A stretch of 64,000 nucleotides of DNA from Trachythela sp. YZ-2020. Its lineage: Eukaryota > Cnidaria > Anthozoa > Malacalcyonacea > Clavulariidae. A program made the translations under genes and the position numbers. Under the pieces are notes generated by a model, which made no database searches, had not been told where the DNA came from, and was given only the letters and a program-made list of their open reading frames with translations. Shown one piece after another: positions 10,955 to 21,660 of this stretch (position 1 is its first letter; every line of letters begins with the position of its first letter). The DNA is taken from assembly GCA_016169945.1 (NCBI GenBank), contig JADLSH010000082.1, forward strand, positions 868,001-932,000, read 5' to 3'.

Positions 10955-11214
10955 ATCAATAATTTATATAGCAGTTATATTCGTTTACTTATAAGTTAGT
11001 TAGGAATCAATGTTGCTATTTCTATGGGTATGGTTAATTTGCCTAATTGTTTTACATTGTGCATTTTCTATAAGGAATTTTAAACTTCACAAGCATATAT
11101 TTATATTACACCACACGGCTTCCTTAGCGAATTTTTTCTGTGGCCGTAAATCTACAAAAAAGAATATTTGCAAAGAGTAAATAAGATAACTCATAACTGT
11201 ATTCAAATTAGTGT

Positions 11215-11510
11215 GCAGCTATTCAAAAAAAGTTGTCCTGTGCAAACCTTAGACTCTAAATCCTTAAACCGTAAACTCTAAGCGCGAAAAGCTAAATTAA
11301 TGGGAACGCAAGTTTCAAGTTTAGACATTCCATATGGCGTGGCATGGTTAATATCTCCCTATAAGGATACGTCACTCACAAATGCCCGCATTGCTGCATT
11401 TTTAAACTTAAAATTTGCGTTCCCATTGTGCTTTTCGCGGTTCGAGATTAAGGTTTAAGTTTTAAAGTTTAAGGTGTGCAAAGCACAACAGTTTTTGAAT
11501 TAGTTGTATG
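11215..11510. mobile_element. MITE with long (about 110 bp) inverted repeats
   Basis: The left arm runs from AGCTATTCAAAAAAAG through CTTAAACCGTAAACTCTAA to ATGGGAACGCAAGTTT; the right arm carries the same blocks inverted (AAATTTGCGTTCCCAT, AGTTTAAGGTGTGCAAAG, TTTTTGAATTAG). The centre holds TAAGGATACGTCACTCACAA. A second, half-length copy of the same family lies at about 34733-34887. No open frame; non-autonomous. Confidence 0.75.
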
Positions 11511-11895
11511 AGTACAGAATTTATAAAATGGGTTTGTATAATTAGACATAACCAAGCCGTCCTATCGCAGTTTGTTTAGCTTACAGGTATAACTATTCCT
11601 TCGACTTTGTGTACTCAAAGTCAATTTTTTAAGAGATATTCAATTTTGCGGGAGTCACGAGTAGGACGCGCGTGAAAAGAGGAAGGTTATTCAATTTAGC
11701 GTCGGTCGATGGCTGTAGTAATCTCTCCGGAAACTTTGCCAGTGGTAATTCTATAACTAGATAATTTATATAAAATTATTGAATAACTTTAATTTCGAAC
11801 CCATTGAGCGTGCTTTAGCCCACGAAACACATACGTCAATTTGCAATTTGTAACTGCATGTCGCCGTCCGCTCGGATTCCGCGGACAGTTGGTGC

Positions 11896-14800
11896 CAAGG
11901 CATATTTTAACATATACAAGGGGCCATTTGCCCCCCCCCCCCATGCCCCCTTGTTGGCCCCACACAAAATTGGCCCCACACCTCCTTGGCCCTTTTGGTA
12001 ATTTTTGCATTTGGTCTTTCAAGTTTTTCTTTTGGAGAATATATTGCTTGCTCGAATTGACCCAATTTTGCCTGAAATAGTTAGGAACTTTCGTCATAAA
12101 GTGACATCTCTAATATGAACAATTGAAATTTTCTGCACAATAAAAACAATGATACATGAAGTATAGCCCTCTAAAGACCTCATGTTATGCGGGCTCTTGT
12201 AACTTTCAAAATGGCGACAAACAGTCACGCAACAACAAGCAATACTGGGAAGCGAAAGCGGCAACGTGATTTTAAAGAATCTTGTGGTGCACAAGGACAG
12301 ACTTTTTTAACAAACTTTTTACCGCCAAAATTAAGGATCATGATGTGACTGCTACGAATGACACATATGACCATGGAGTGTTGCATCATGATTGAGTATA
12401 GGACTAACTGAAAACACAACTGAACACGCCGTCCAACTTAATCAATTCAATGAAACGACTTTCACTGCAGCAGCTGGATCCAATGTAACTTCTGTCGAGA
12501 AAGCGCCCAGTCTTCAAAACAATGATGAGTGGTACAAAGGAAAAAGAATAAATCTAGAATGGCTACTGCAAGCACATCAGTGCTTATCTGCTTCGAAGGA
12601 GAAATATGGTGATCGATCAAGGCCATCTGTGACTTGCTCAGTCTGTGTTGCACGCGAAGAAGAAATAAAAAGATTTTCCAGCAATGGCAAAGTTCCTTTG
12701 GATAAAGGTGTTCGAGGTGATGGCAAAGAGCGCGTGATGAGAATAATTGATCACTTAGATTCTGAGATGCACAAAGAGGCTTTGCGACTGGATGAGCATG
12801 AAAGAAGCTGGGCTAGCTTGTCTGATCATCACCCATGGGCACGGATTTTGAACAAAACAAATTGAGATACAAAGAGATTTCTTGTTTGCCTTGCTATTGA
12901 TGTTTACAATGACTCCCTTGTAGAAACGTTAAGTGCAAGAAGCTGGCCTTCAAGATTATTGTCTTCAGTATATTCAAACAATATGTTGGAGCAATTTGAA
13001 GAGAAAGGTTGGGAGACCACAGATATATCTTTCAATCCGTCCTCTTCCATGTGTCATTACCGAAGTCCAATTATTTATGCTGAAATGTTGGAAGTGATTG
13101 CCGATATTCAGAGGGGACATGTATTTGATGTTCTTCATGACAGTCTACGCTACTCTGTGCAAATAGATGGGAGTATGGATAAACAGCAACAAGATTGCAA
13201 GTTTGTCACAGCAAGATATGTTCCGAAAAAAGAAGTTAGTGTTGAAACAGTCTTTGTTGGAGTGGTAGGTAGTGAGAAATCTGGTGCTGAAGGCCTTTTG
13301 GATTCCCTTTGCAACAGCCTTAAAAACACAAAGCAAAGCAAAAAAATCTGAAAGTGACAAAGATTTCATGGATAAGCTAATTGGAATATCCACTCATGGT
13401 GAATCAGCCAATACTGGCAGCAAGGGTGGACTGTGGCAGCTATTGAAGGAGAAAGTTCAGAGAAAGCTGATAACTATGTGGTGTGTCTGTCATCGCTCTG
13501 ACTTGGCGTATGAATCTGTATGTAACAGTGTTCCAGAACTCAAATATTGGATGATTGATGTTAAGGCTGTTGCAAACTTCTTTCGAGCATCAGCAATCTG
13601 CACTAAAGAGCTTCATAAAGTAGATAAAGTAGTCATTCATTTTAAACTATTTGTTCAGTTAATCAGTATGAATGAAATATTACTTATTCGAACGGAACAT
13701 TTACAGCATTTGTATAAATGCTAATTGTTCGTGTAATTCTCTAGATTGATGAAAAATGTTTGGTTTACCCTTGCCACTTTGAAGTTCGTTTTGCAGAGCA
13801 CACATGTCAATTACTGAAAGCAGTGCTGCATAATCTCGATGCATCAAGGAAAGTATGGACCACCATTTGTCAGAAAAAATCCGGAAAAACTTATCTTCAG
13901 CAGGAACTGGATTTTGTAAGAAGTGGAAGACAGGATCAAGACATGTACCATGATCTATCTGTATGTGATGAGCACATTTATATCTTATTTACACAAAACC
14001 TTATAGATTATGCCTTGTCTGGCTCACTGCTCTTATGTTTGATGTATGCTCAATCTTCAAAGAGTTCCAGAAAAAGTTCCAGAAGTCTCAGCTAATAATC
14101 CTGAATGTAATTACGGCCCGTGAGACAGCATTGCGAGAGTTGCACTTAATGAAAGAAGGTCCGATTGCTGGTGGAATGGAAGAGAAACACATGATAAAAG
14201 CCAGTGAAGATGATACCTCACGACATTCAAGAAGTCACTCAGCTGTAAGATCTGAGATTTTACTTTCAGCAATCAATTTTTTAGGTCAAAGGCTTGAAAT
14301 GGAGATTGATGGAACGGTTGCTACTCTTACAAAGATTAATTCTGAAAGACTCTTCATCCAAAGAAATCATTGATGCTAGCACTCCTAGCAGGCAATTTGT
14401 TTGTGACATCCTTGGTGATTCAAAGTTACGAGAATTTACCTCCGACGTTTGTAAGTCCTTTGAGATATTGAGAGAATCAAAAACATTGATTCTGATGATA
14501 GCGAGACTGTACTGAAGCTCAGACTGAGGAAGATGATTCAAGTTAGTCAAGGTCTTTTAAAAACACTTCTTGCCTCATTTTTAGCAGTCACGCCACACAG
14601 TATGGGCACTGAGCGCGTTGTTTCACATTACAACAGAGTTAAAACAGAGGACAGAACATCGTTAAAACTTGAAACTATCAATAACATTTTACATATCTCA
14701 CTGAATGGCAAAAGAAACTGTATTTTTCGATCCAAGAGAAGCATTGCTGAATTCTTAAAAAGAAAAGAGCGAAGACACTCCTAACCTGACACGGAACTTT

Positions 14801-15104
14801 TTATGTGTAGAGACTATATGAAAAAGCTTTTTAGGAATTCATCTGGGTGCTTGTAGGTTAAAAGAACAATAGCTATTACATAATACATATTCATAGCTGC
14901 TAAAATCACCAGAATTATATTAAATTGCGTTCCAAACTTCCAATTATAAAATGGCATTTCCGAGACTTCAGTTTTCAAAATTTTCCAGGGGGAGGAACCG
15001 AGGATACCCCCGGACCCCCATACGTCGCTCGCGCCTCATGGCGCTGGTTTTGGCCTTTTTTTGCATAATGGCCCCCCAGTTTAAATTCCTTAAAATATGC
15101 CTTG
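11896..15104 (+). mobile_element. hAT DNA transposon, 3.2 kb, complete ends
   Basis: The termini are perfect 15-bp inverted repeats, CAAGGCATATTTTAA at 11896-11910 and its inverse at 15090-15104. The flanks GTTGGTGC (11888-11895) and GTTGGTGG (15105-15112) match at 7 of 8, a hAT-length target duplication. The subterminal GGCCCC/CCCC-rich blocks on both sides are also mirrored. It encloses one transposase gene reading left to right (12230-14784), broken by frameshifts. The element is therefore complete in structure but no longer autonomous. Confidence 0.88.
12230..14784 (+). pseudogene. hAT transposase, ZNF862/KIAA1586-like, frameshifted
   Basis: Segments in order: a basic N-terminus from ATG near 12211-12230 (TGKRKRQRDFKES); a TTF-like zinc region with CSVCVAREEEIKRF and GVRGDGKERVMRIIDHLDSE (12400-12865); RNase H-like core with YSVQIDGSMDKQQQD (about 13160) and GISTHGESANTGSKGGLW (about 13385) and WCVCHRSDLAYE (about 13480); FEVRFAEHTCQLLKAVLHNL (about 13785); and the C-terminal dimerisation region VTPHSMGTERVVSHYNRVK (about 14590). 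The same architecture is seen in domesticated hAT relatives such as ZNF862. Frame changes occur near 12390, 12870, 13330, 14060, 14340 and 14510. A 127-bp gap at 13618-13745 ends in TTCTCTAG and may be an intron. It catalysed cut-and-paste of the enclosing element; this copy cannot. Confidence 0.85.
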
Positions 15105-15112
15105 GTTGGTGG

Positions 15113-16311
15113 AATATCTAATTCTGCTTATGATTGGTTGTTAATATATAAATCAAATGTATTAAATTACGTTGCTTGTGCAAAGCACGTGCACAGCTCA
15201 CGCTTGACAATTAACACACAGCATGCATAAGATACGACGTAATTACTCGCCTGAATTGAAAGACATATCGAAGTAAAATCCCTCAAATGCAAACGTTCTC
15301 AAATCCATCACATTCTCAAATGTCTTTACATGGTCATGAACCTTCGATGCTTCGTGAAACAAAGGATGTAAAATGCAATGCGTAATAAAACAATTATTGA
15401 ATTCCGTTTTTGTTATATCCGAAATTATCCGGCTTCGTCTGATGATACTTTACTTGAACTTGATGATTCGAAATATCACAAAAACCTAATTCACTATTTG
15501 CTTATTAACGTCCAATATCCATTAGACGGCGAAATTAGCGTTTCGCCTCATCTGCAGTCCAAAGGGATCTATCTGGTTGACTCAATTGCAGACAGTCATA
15601 TCAACGTCTATCAGCGTCTGCTTGCATGACGGTGATAGGAAATTATCAATAGAAAACTTGCAATTGTGTGCTCTGACAGATTCCTGTAAAATTACTCGTG
15701 GTCTGGAACACTTGCTTGCATATTGTAGCGAGACCTTATTTTGTAATGAGTGTTCCAGTTTCCACAGACCTGATCTAGACCTTACTGTAAAAGCATGTAG
15801 AAGCAGAACCACAAACAGTTCTTCTGTAGATCATCACTTGTATCCAACTCACCCCTTTCTACCATCTACGAAAAAAGTTAATCCACCATATTGTCCACGA
15901 TTTACGTAAATGGCTCCCCCATGCTCCTATTCCTTGATTTGATGTGGATGGCTCATCGCCATTTAGTTCTTGTCGGATCAATTCGGGAACATTTTCTTCG
16001 TCTATTTTCCCAAGCACATGCATGTCTTCTACTCGATCAAACTGCTTTAAACTATTAGCGAGATTTCTTGAAGAAATTGTTGTACCATGATACCTCGATA
16101 AGAACTGAAGGATTAATTTGTCCTCAAAACCAGAATTAAATAGTGCTGAATCACATGTTCTTAATTCAAGTGAATTGGAATATAAGTGCTATCTCAATTA
16201 AGTTGATTCTTCCATGATTAATGCCTACTTCAATCATGACCACAAGAAACAAACAAATACCTTGCTGTAATCACCATAATCAGGAGCCCAATAGAAATAA
16301 TTTTAATCTTT
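15113..16311. other. Unassigned stretch with two overlapping open frames
   Basis: Plus frames at 15378-15629 and 15577-15909 overlap and read peptides such as DDTLLELDDSKYHKN and LCALTDSCKITRGLEHLL; no family is recognised and no splice pair is evident. They may be remnants of an old coding insertion. The rest is AT-rich, non-coding sequence. Confidence 0.3.
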
Positions 16312-16542
16312 TGGCGTGTTTTAATTTGGAACTATTGGCATGTTTCGATTTTTTGGCGTGATTCGAATCTTTGGCGTGTTTCGAATCTTTTGGCGGCGTG
16401 TTTTGAACCTTTTGGGGGTGTTTCTAATATCTTGCCGTGTTTCAAATCCTTTGGCGTGTTTCGAATCTTTGGTGTCGTGTTTTGAATCTTTTGCCGTGTT
16501 TCTAATCTTTTGCCGTGTTTCAAATCCTTTGGCTCTTGTATT
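16312..16542. repeat. Tandem 18-24 bp repeat array inside the LINE 3' end
   Basis: About ten imperfect units of the type GAATCTTTTGGCGTGTTTC run head to tail. On the minus strand they translate as repeated FETRQKIRNTPK-like units that stay in frame with the LINE reverse transcriptase C-terminus (16707 downward). The repeat appears to have grown from LINE coding sequence around LNTRAKGFE, since the paralogous copy at 49.7 kb has INKRDKRLWN at that point and no array. Confidence 0.85.
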
Positions 16543-19044
16543 TAAAATGTCCACAATAGATAACTGTTGAAGAAGATATCCATACTTATATGAGCGATTT
16601 AAAAATTTGTCAATTTGATTAAGATACTTGGAATAAGACGCACATCCCCAAACTTCAATGCCAAAGATCAGTATTGATAGAATGAGGCTATGAAAAAGAA
16701 GATCCAACTCTCTCCTGGAAAACCCGTAGTATTTACAAATCCGGATAATGTATATTCTACTACAGGCTTGGTCATAAGTTCATCAAAATGCATATCCCTC
16801 ATGCAAATAATTGGATTCTCTTGGAATGTTACCCCAGATTTTACGAGATATCGTAGGTAACGGCTCAGGAAGTGGACATGATATTTTTCCGTGTATAACT
16901 ATCTCACATGTCTTCTTATAGTTCAGTTTCATACTGTTAGTATCCGCTCAGTTGCTAATATTTTTAGTTTCCATTACCGAAGTGTCATTATCGTTTGTAA
17001 CTTTGACCCCCAAATTAATATCATCTGCAAATTTGACGATTAGGTTAGAGGGTGAAACAAGTCTTATGTCATTGATCATGATTGAAAACAAGATTGGCCC
17101 CAATATTGTTCCATGAGGGATCCCAGAATTTATAGCTAAATACTCTGTTTTTATGCCATCGACAACAACTCGTTGGTGTCTATTTGTCAAGAAATTAATG
17201 ACCCAGTTTATAATATAAGGGTTTATAGGCAGTATCTTCAGCTTGTTACATAAAATCTCATGCGGTAGGCCTACAGTGTCGAAAGCTTTCCTGAAGTCAA
17301 ACGAAAAAACTCTGACCATCCTGGCGTCACCATCCAGCCATTCCAACCAAGTGTGTTGGGCTTTTATTAGTGCCATTTTGGAATTGTAACCCTTTTTATC
17401 AGCATATTGATCTTTTTGAATGAAATTTTCCATGGGTTGAGTTAATTCAGTTTTATAAATTGCTCTTTCAAAAAGGCGCATTATTATATTAGTCAATGAA
17501 ATAGGTCGGAGTTGGTTAGTTTCAGTTAGAGGATTTTCTTTTGGGAGTGGTAAAAGATTTGCCAATTTCCAAATGTCTGGAACAACACCAACCTTAATTG
17601 AGCTATTGAAGATGGAAGTTACTACAGGCGCGATATCGTATGCATAGTTGTTCCAGAACCAATAAGGTAAGTCATCTGGCCCTGAGGCTGTTCGTTTCTG
17701 ATTCAGTGATAATTTGCAAATAATCATTATCCGTGTTTATACTTTGAAAATATTCGTTCATTCGCTTTGGGTCAAAGATAGAACTTAAAGGTACCTCACC
17801 ATTGGTACGTCCTGTTATATAATTGACTAATGACCACCATCTTTTTTACCCACAGTTTTGGTTCTTATTTTCTTGTTTTACCGCTTTAAGCTGATTCTCG
17901 AGGATAAGACAGTTTACTCTTTCTTGCACTGTCTTTCTTGCGAATAGCATTTTTCCTTAACTTTAAAATATGTTTAACTGTCGGAGAGAAGAAAGGGGGG
18001 TCTCTACTAGATACTCGAGTTTTAATGATTGGAAAAATTCGTCAAAGATTGGCCATATCTTGTTATAAAAAGCATATATCATTTCGTTTGGACAAGTTGT
18101 ACCACTGGTGATGGCATCCCATTGAACATCCTCCATTTCTTGTGACATCCTTAACTTATTATGCTGTCTCAAGTCACGAAACTCTGCCGTTTTTCTTATG
18201 GCTTTTTTCTTTACCACAGGATTAAGCAAAACAGCCAAATGATCAGATCGCACAAGGCCTTTTACCGCTTTGGCCTTTTCCCAATTATTGGGCACATTGG
18301 TTATAAACACATCGAGAATACTTTGACCACGAGTTGGAACCTTCACAATCTGAGCTAAAGAATGATGATTCAGCAATGTCTTTATCTCTAATTGGTTTAT
18401 GTCCCCAGCAATTTTTAATTTTGCATCGGGCACTGATGATAGTCGTCTTTCACATGAATCAATCAGGACATCAAGCAGGTAATCAGGGAGGTACTCAGAA
18501 GAAGGAGGATGATATAGTGCCACTACGTAGAATACACAATTATCAGTAGTTATTTTAGTCCACAAACATTCATATGGGTTCGAATATTCTTCTAGCCTCT
18601 CGAGTTGCCAGTCATTTCTACAGAAAACAGCTACTCAACCTCCCTGTCTATCATAAACCTGTCTTTTCGTATTACCGAAAAACCGTCCGGGCATACTGCC
18701 TGATTAGGAATGGTAGATTTAAGCCACATTTCTGTGACAATACCCAGATCAACATCATGATTCTTCAGTTCTAGGTACAAAGCTGAGCTGGCGTCAGGTT
18801 TAGCTAAGGATCTAGCATTTATTACTATACAGGTTGGTATAGAACGACACTTTGGAGGACCAGGTTTACTAACACATATATTATATAGATTGTTCAAGTT
18901 GCGCGACGATGGGTTTATAATTTGTCGTCTTATGAATGTGTTTTTTGCCAAACCAAATCTAGGTGGCTGAACCAATCGTCGTGTCGAGATGTTTTTAAGC
19001 GAGTCCGAAAAAACTTTGATGGTGCCTTTATTGGAAAGGGCCAC
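16321..19044 (-). pseudogene. LINE copy 1, ORF2 (endonuclease + reverse transcriptase), decayed
   Basis: Minus strand. Endonuclease part: PTCIVINARSLAKPDASSAL (about 18830) to VALYHPPSSEYLPDYLLD, KIAGDINQLE and KGLVRSDHLAVLL (18565-18230), the APE-type metal and histidine blocks. Reverse transcriptase: RPISLTNIIMRLFERAIYK (about 17490), motif A SFDFRKAFDTVG (about 17290), motif B SGIPHGTILGPILF (about 17110), motif C FADDI (about 17025). The C-terminus LFHSLILSILIFGIEVWGCA follows at 16690. Frames break near 18630, 17960, 17730 and 16940. It is closely related in plan to copy 2 at 49.6-52.2 kb but more decayed. It reverse-transcribed and integrated its own RNA. Confidence 0.88.
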
Positions 19045-19087
19045 TGCTAAGCTGGGCCCTGGTAGTTAATTGGTTTTCGTTCATTTT

Positions 19088-19517
19088 GCCGTGAAGGGAT
19101 ACGATATGTGATTCTTGTTGGAATATGTCATTCAAGGTCAGTGCGTTGTAAATTCTGGTGACGTGGTCGGTCCTTATTTTGATAAATTAAGGGAGAAACC
19201 ACTGCTTCATCATTTGCAAGATTTATCTGAGTGACATTGTTTGTTGGAAATGGACGCTGCTGAGTTAGGCCCTGGTGATTAGTTTGAGCGAAATTGTTGG
19301 CCGCCTCCATAAGTCACGGTGATGGGTCAGATAATATTTTTATTTCGTCTTATAATTTCGGCTTGATTTTCGTTTGTTTTTTAGCCGTGAAGGGATACGA
19401 TATGTGATTCTTGTTGGAATATGTCGTTGAAGGTCAGTACGTTGTAAATTCGGGTAACGTGGTCGGTCCATATTTTGATAAATTAAGGGAGAAACCATTT
19501 TTTCATCATTTGCAAAA
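19088..19517. repeat. Partial tandem duplication in the LINE copy 1 ORF1-ORF2 junction
   Basis: About 133 bp starting GCCGTGAAGGGATACGATAT at 19088-19220 is repeated at 19384-19517 with few changes, 296 bp apart. It duplicates the 3' end of ORF1 (peptide VVSPLIYQNKDRPRHQNLQR versus MVSPLIYQNMDRPRYPNLQR), giving two tails in series. Confidence 0.85.
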
Positions 19518-20440
19518 TATTTCCGAGTGACATTATTTTGTTGCTCATTAATTTGACAAGGTGTTGAATAAGTTTGTAATGAGGCGATTGGAGATATTAT
19601 TTTATTTGGTTTTACAAGCTGAGTAGTAGCATCAAGGCCAAGGTTAGCATCACTGCGATTATCATTGTCAGCGGCACTAAACTCCTTTTCCTTACTCTTC
19701 TCAATATAAGCTTTCTTGATTGGCATTTGGTCCTGAGACATTTCTTCCAGATCAGCAATTCGTGATTTTAAATGCAAATTTTCTGCGCTCAATCTGTGTA
19801 ATTCATGTTTACTCGCATTTACAATTTTATCTTGCACAGAAATTCTTGCCGATATTCTCTCCATTTCCAAATCAACAAGACTTTTAAATTTGGAGAAACG
19901 TGGCTCCATTGAAGACAAATTGTCGTTAGCACTTAATAGCTGCAAGGGAGTAGAATTTACGGTTTCTTGATTTGAGTTATATTTATGGGATTCAACACAC
20001 GGGAAAACAAACATATTTTGAAAAGAACTATCAATGAAGTCTTCAAGGTCACTAATACCCGAAGTATCAGTAACCGATACTACATCCTCCTTAGCTTTAG
20101 TGGTAGCGGTATCATTCACATGAATCTCCGAGGCTAATGACGGCCGGCAATCCCCAACATCTTGAACTATTGAGGCTGATAACGAGCGGTTTTCGATCTC
20201 AACATTACAAGGCGACGATTGAATTTTATCCGGGCTAGGTGATTCAGTCGCCTGTTTGAACAAATTTACTAAAAACCTTTAGTAAACTACCGTCTTTACC
20301 TTGAAATAGGAGCGAATTCTGTTTACCACGATGCCAGTTTGCTATTAAGTCAAAATTGTTCTCAATAAACCCTTTGTGGAGCCACCAGGGGAAGTCCACT
20401 TGCCGTTTAGGCCAATAGTATTTTGGAAAAAGTTTTGTAA
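19340..20440 (-). pseudogene. LINE copy 1, ORF1 (nucleic-acid chaperone type), coiled coil
   Basis: An open frame 20263-19340 encodes about 307 residues rich in Ser and Asn with a heptad-like helix near residues 125-185 (LEMERISARISVQDKIV, HELHRLSAENLHLKSRIADL) and a basic C-terminus (RIPSRLKNKRKSSRNYK). There is no ATG at the open end; the homologous N-terminal block LNGKWTSPGGSTK lies in another frame at about 20400, matching LDGEWTQPGGDKK of copy 2. So the true ORF1 starts farther upstream and is frameshifted. No zinc knuckle is visible. Role by analogy: RNA binding and trimerisation in the LINE particle. Confidence 0.65.
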
Positions 20441-20458
20441 TTCTTAAAGATTATTATT

Positions 20459-20630
20459 ATTATTCTTACTTCCAGGCGTGACGTATGAATACTAATAATC
20501 GGTTCAAAGGGTACGTCACCTCCAGGTTGCGCAACCTCAGAGGGTACGTCACCTCCTCTAGGTTGCGCAACCTCAGAGGGTACGTCACCGCATTATTAAT
20601 CTTACTTCCAGGCGTGACGTATGAATGCTA
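20459..20630. repeat. Repeat cluster with TACGTCA and GGTTGCGCAACC units
   Basis: GGGTACGTCACC occurs three times (about 20508, 20543, 20578), with the palindrome GGTTGCGCAACC between copies. The cluster is bracketed by direct copies of CTTACTTCCAGGCGTGACGT at about 20465 and 20601. (T/A)ACGTCA and TGACGTA are half-CRE-like. It sits directly upstream of LINE copy 1 ORF1 on one side and of the promoter at 21.2 kb on the other. Confidence 0.7.
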
Positions 20631-20929
20631 ATTACTTCCGTGCCTGTATGTATGGGTTCACCTACTTCCATCCACATTTATAATTTTGCGCCTAAATTCG
20701 GACCTACTACAGAACGGGCAAAGGTTTTATCGATACAAACGGCGTGTAAACGCTAATATTTCCTTGTTGCCTACCTTGTTCGACTACCTGTTCGACGATC
20801 TTCGTAGCCAATATAATATTCTCTCGTTTTGATATTAATATATTTACATTTTCTACATACAGCCTTCGTTCTTGTTCTCTCTATACTACTATAATGCTGA
20901 CTATTGTTCACATACTAGGACCTTCAATC

Positions 20930-21410
20930 CTTAAGTGGACACCATTCTTGGGTCGCAACCAAACGACCCAATTTTTATTTCTACATTTGCAACCTCTCTT
21001 AACCGGAGATCTCCCATAAGCGAACGCGGACACCAAAACGAGATCCCCAACAGCGTAGCTTTCTGTAAGCGGACGGTTACAATCATACTTCCGTTTAATC
21101 CCCGAGCCGGCGCGAATCGCCGTGGGAGGGTACTAATTCCGCTCGGATATTTACCCCCAGGTATGTGACAACATAGCGGAATGCAAAGTTGTCCGCCATT
21201 ATGCAATGGACGGTTTTCTACGTTATGCGCATGCGCGAGTTCAGACCGAGAGAAAACTGTTTGTACTCGGGAGTCGGGGCATATAAAACAGCCAAAAAAG
21301 TCTCTAAAGAGAGATAAATGAAAATTATTTAGTGGAACAGGAGGAAAAACAGTCAAAAGACCGAAGAGAGACAAGATCTTCGGGTTTTAAAGAGTTTTAA
21401 ACGCGTAAGT
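20930..21410 (+). promoter_or_regulatory. TATA promoter with NRF-1-type site and 5' splice donor
   Basis: The stretch is much richer in CpG than its surroundings. TGCGCATGCGCG (21226-21237) fits the NRF-1 consensus, TATAAAA is at 21282-21288, and GTAAGT at 21405-21410 is a perfect splice donor, which together look like a promoter plus a non-coding first exon of about 90 bp. The upstream part has repeated AAGTGGACAC / AAGCGGAC-like blocks (20932-21080). The long minus open frame across it (20931-21374) has no domain and is probably an artefact of base composition. No downstream coding exon could be tied to it with confidence; the SRCR exon at 23.56 kb is on the same strand. Confidence 0.5.
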
Positions 21411-21660
21411 GTCTATTTCAGTATTTTGCATACTTGCTTTTGCCGTATTGCATGCAGTATATTATAGCTTTGTGGATTTGAAAATCCGTATGTCATCCTG
21501 TGTGGTCAATACAACATTGATTAATGTTAAAAGGTATTTTAGTATTAATTCAAATACGTTATAGAATAAGAAACAACATATTAAATCTCAAAAACAAGTG
21601 CGAAAAGAAGTATAAAAGTACTGTTTTGTGAAAATTTCGAAATGTTTTGTGAGACTTCTA
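21335..21660 (+). repeat. Dispersed homologous block (partner at 48.90-49.26 kb, inverted)
   Basis: From AGTCAAAAGACCGA through CATCCTGTGTGGTCAAT and TAGAATAAGAAACAACATAT to TTTTGTGA, this segment matches the minus strand of 49260-48900 over about 330 bp with scattered substitutions and small gaps. It covers the putative first exon and the start of the intron of the promoter above, so the pair may be duplicated gene 5' ends or copies of one element. Confidence 0.8.

Noticed and set aside
12462..12653. Minus-strand open frame inside the hAT transposase (and others like it)
   Set aside because: Antisense shadow of a conserved coding region.
16312..16542. CRISPR-like array
   Set aside because: Units are contiguous and degenerate without spacers, and lie in a LINE of an animal genome.
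20931..21374. 147-codon minus-strand open frame as a gene
   Set aside because: It overlaps a CpG-rich promoter with TATA and NRF-1 sites on the other strand and has no domain; composition explains the open frame.
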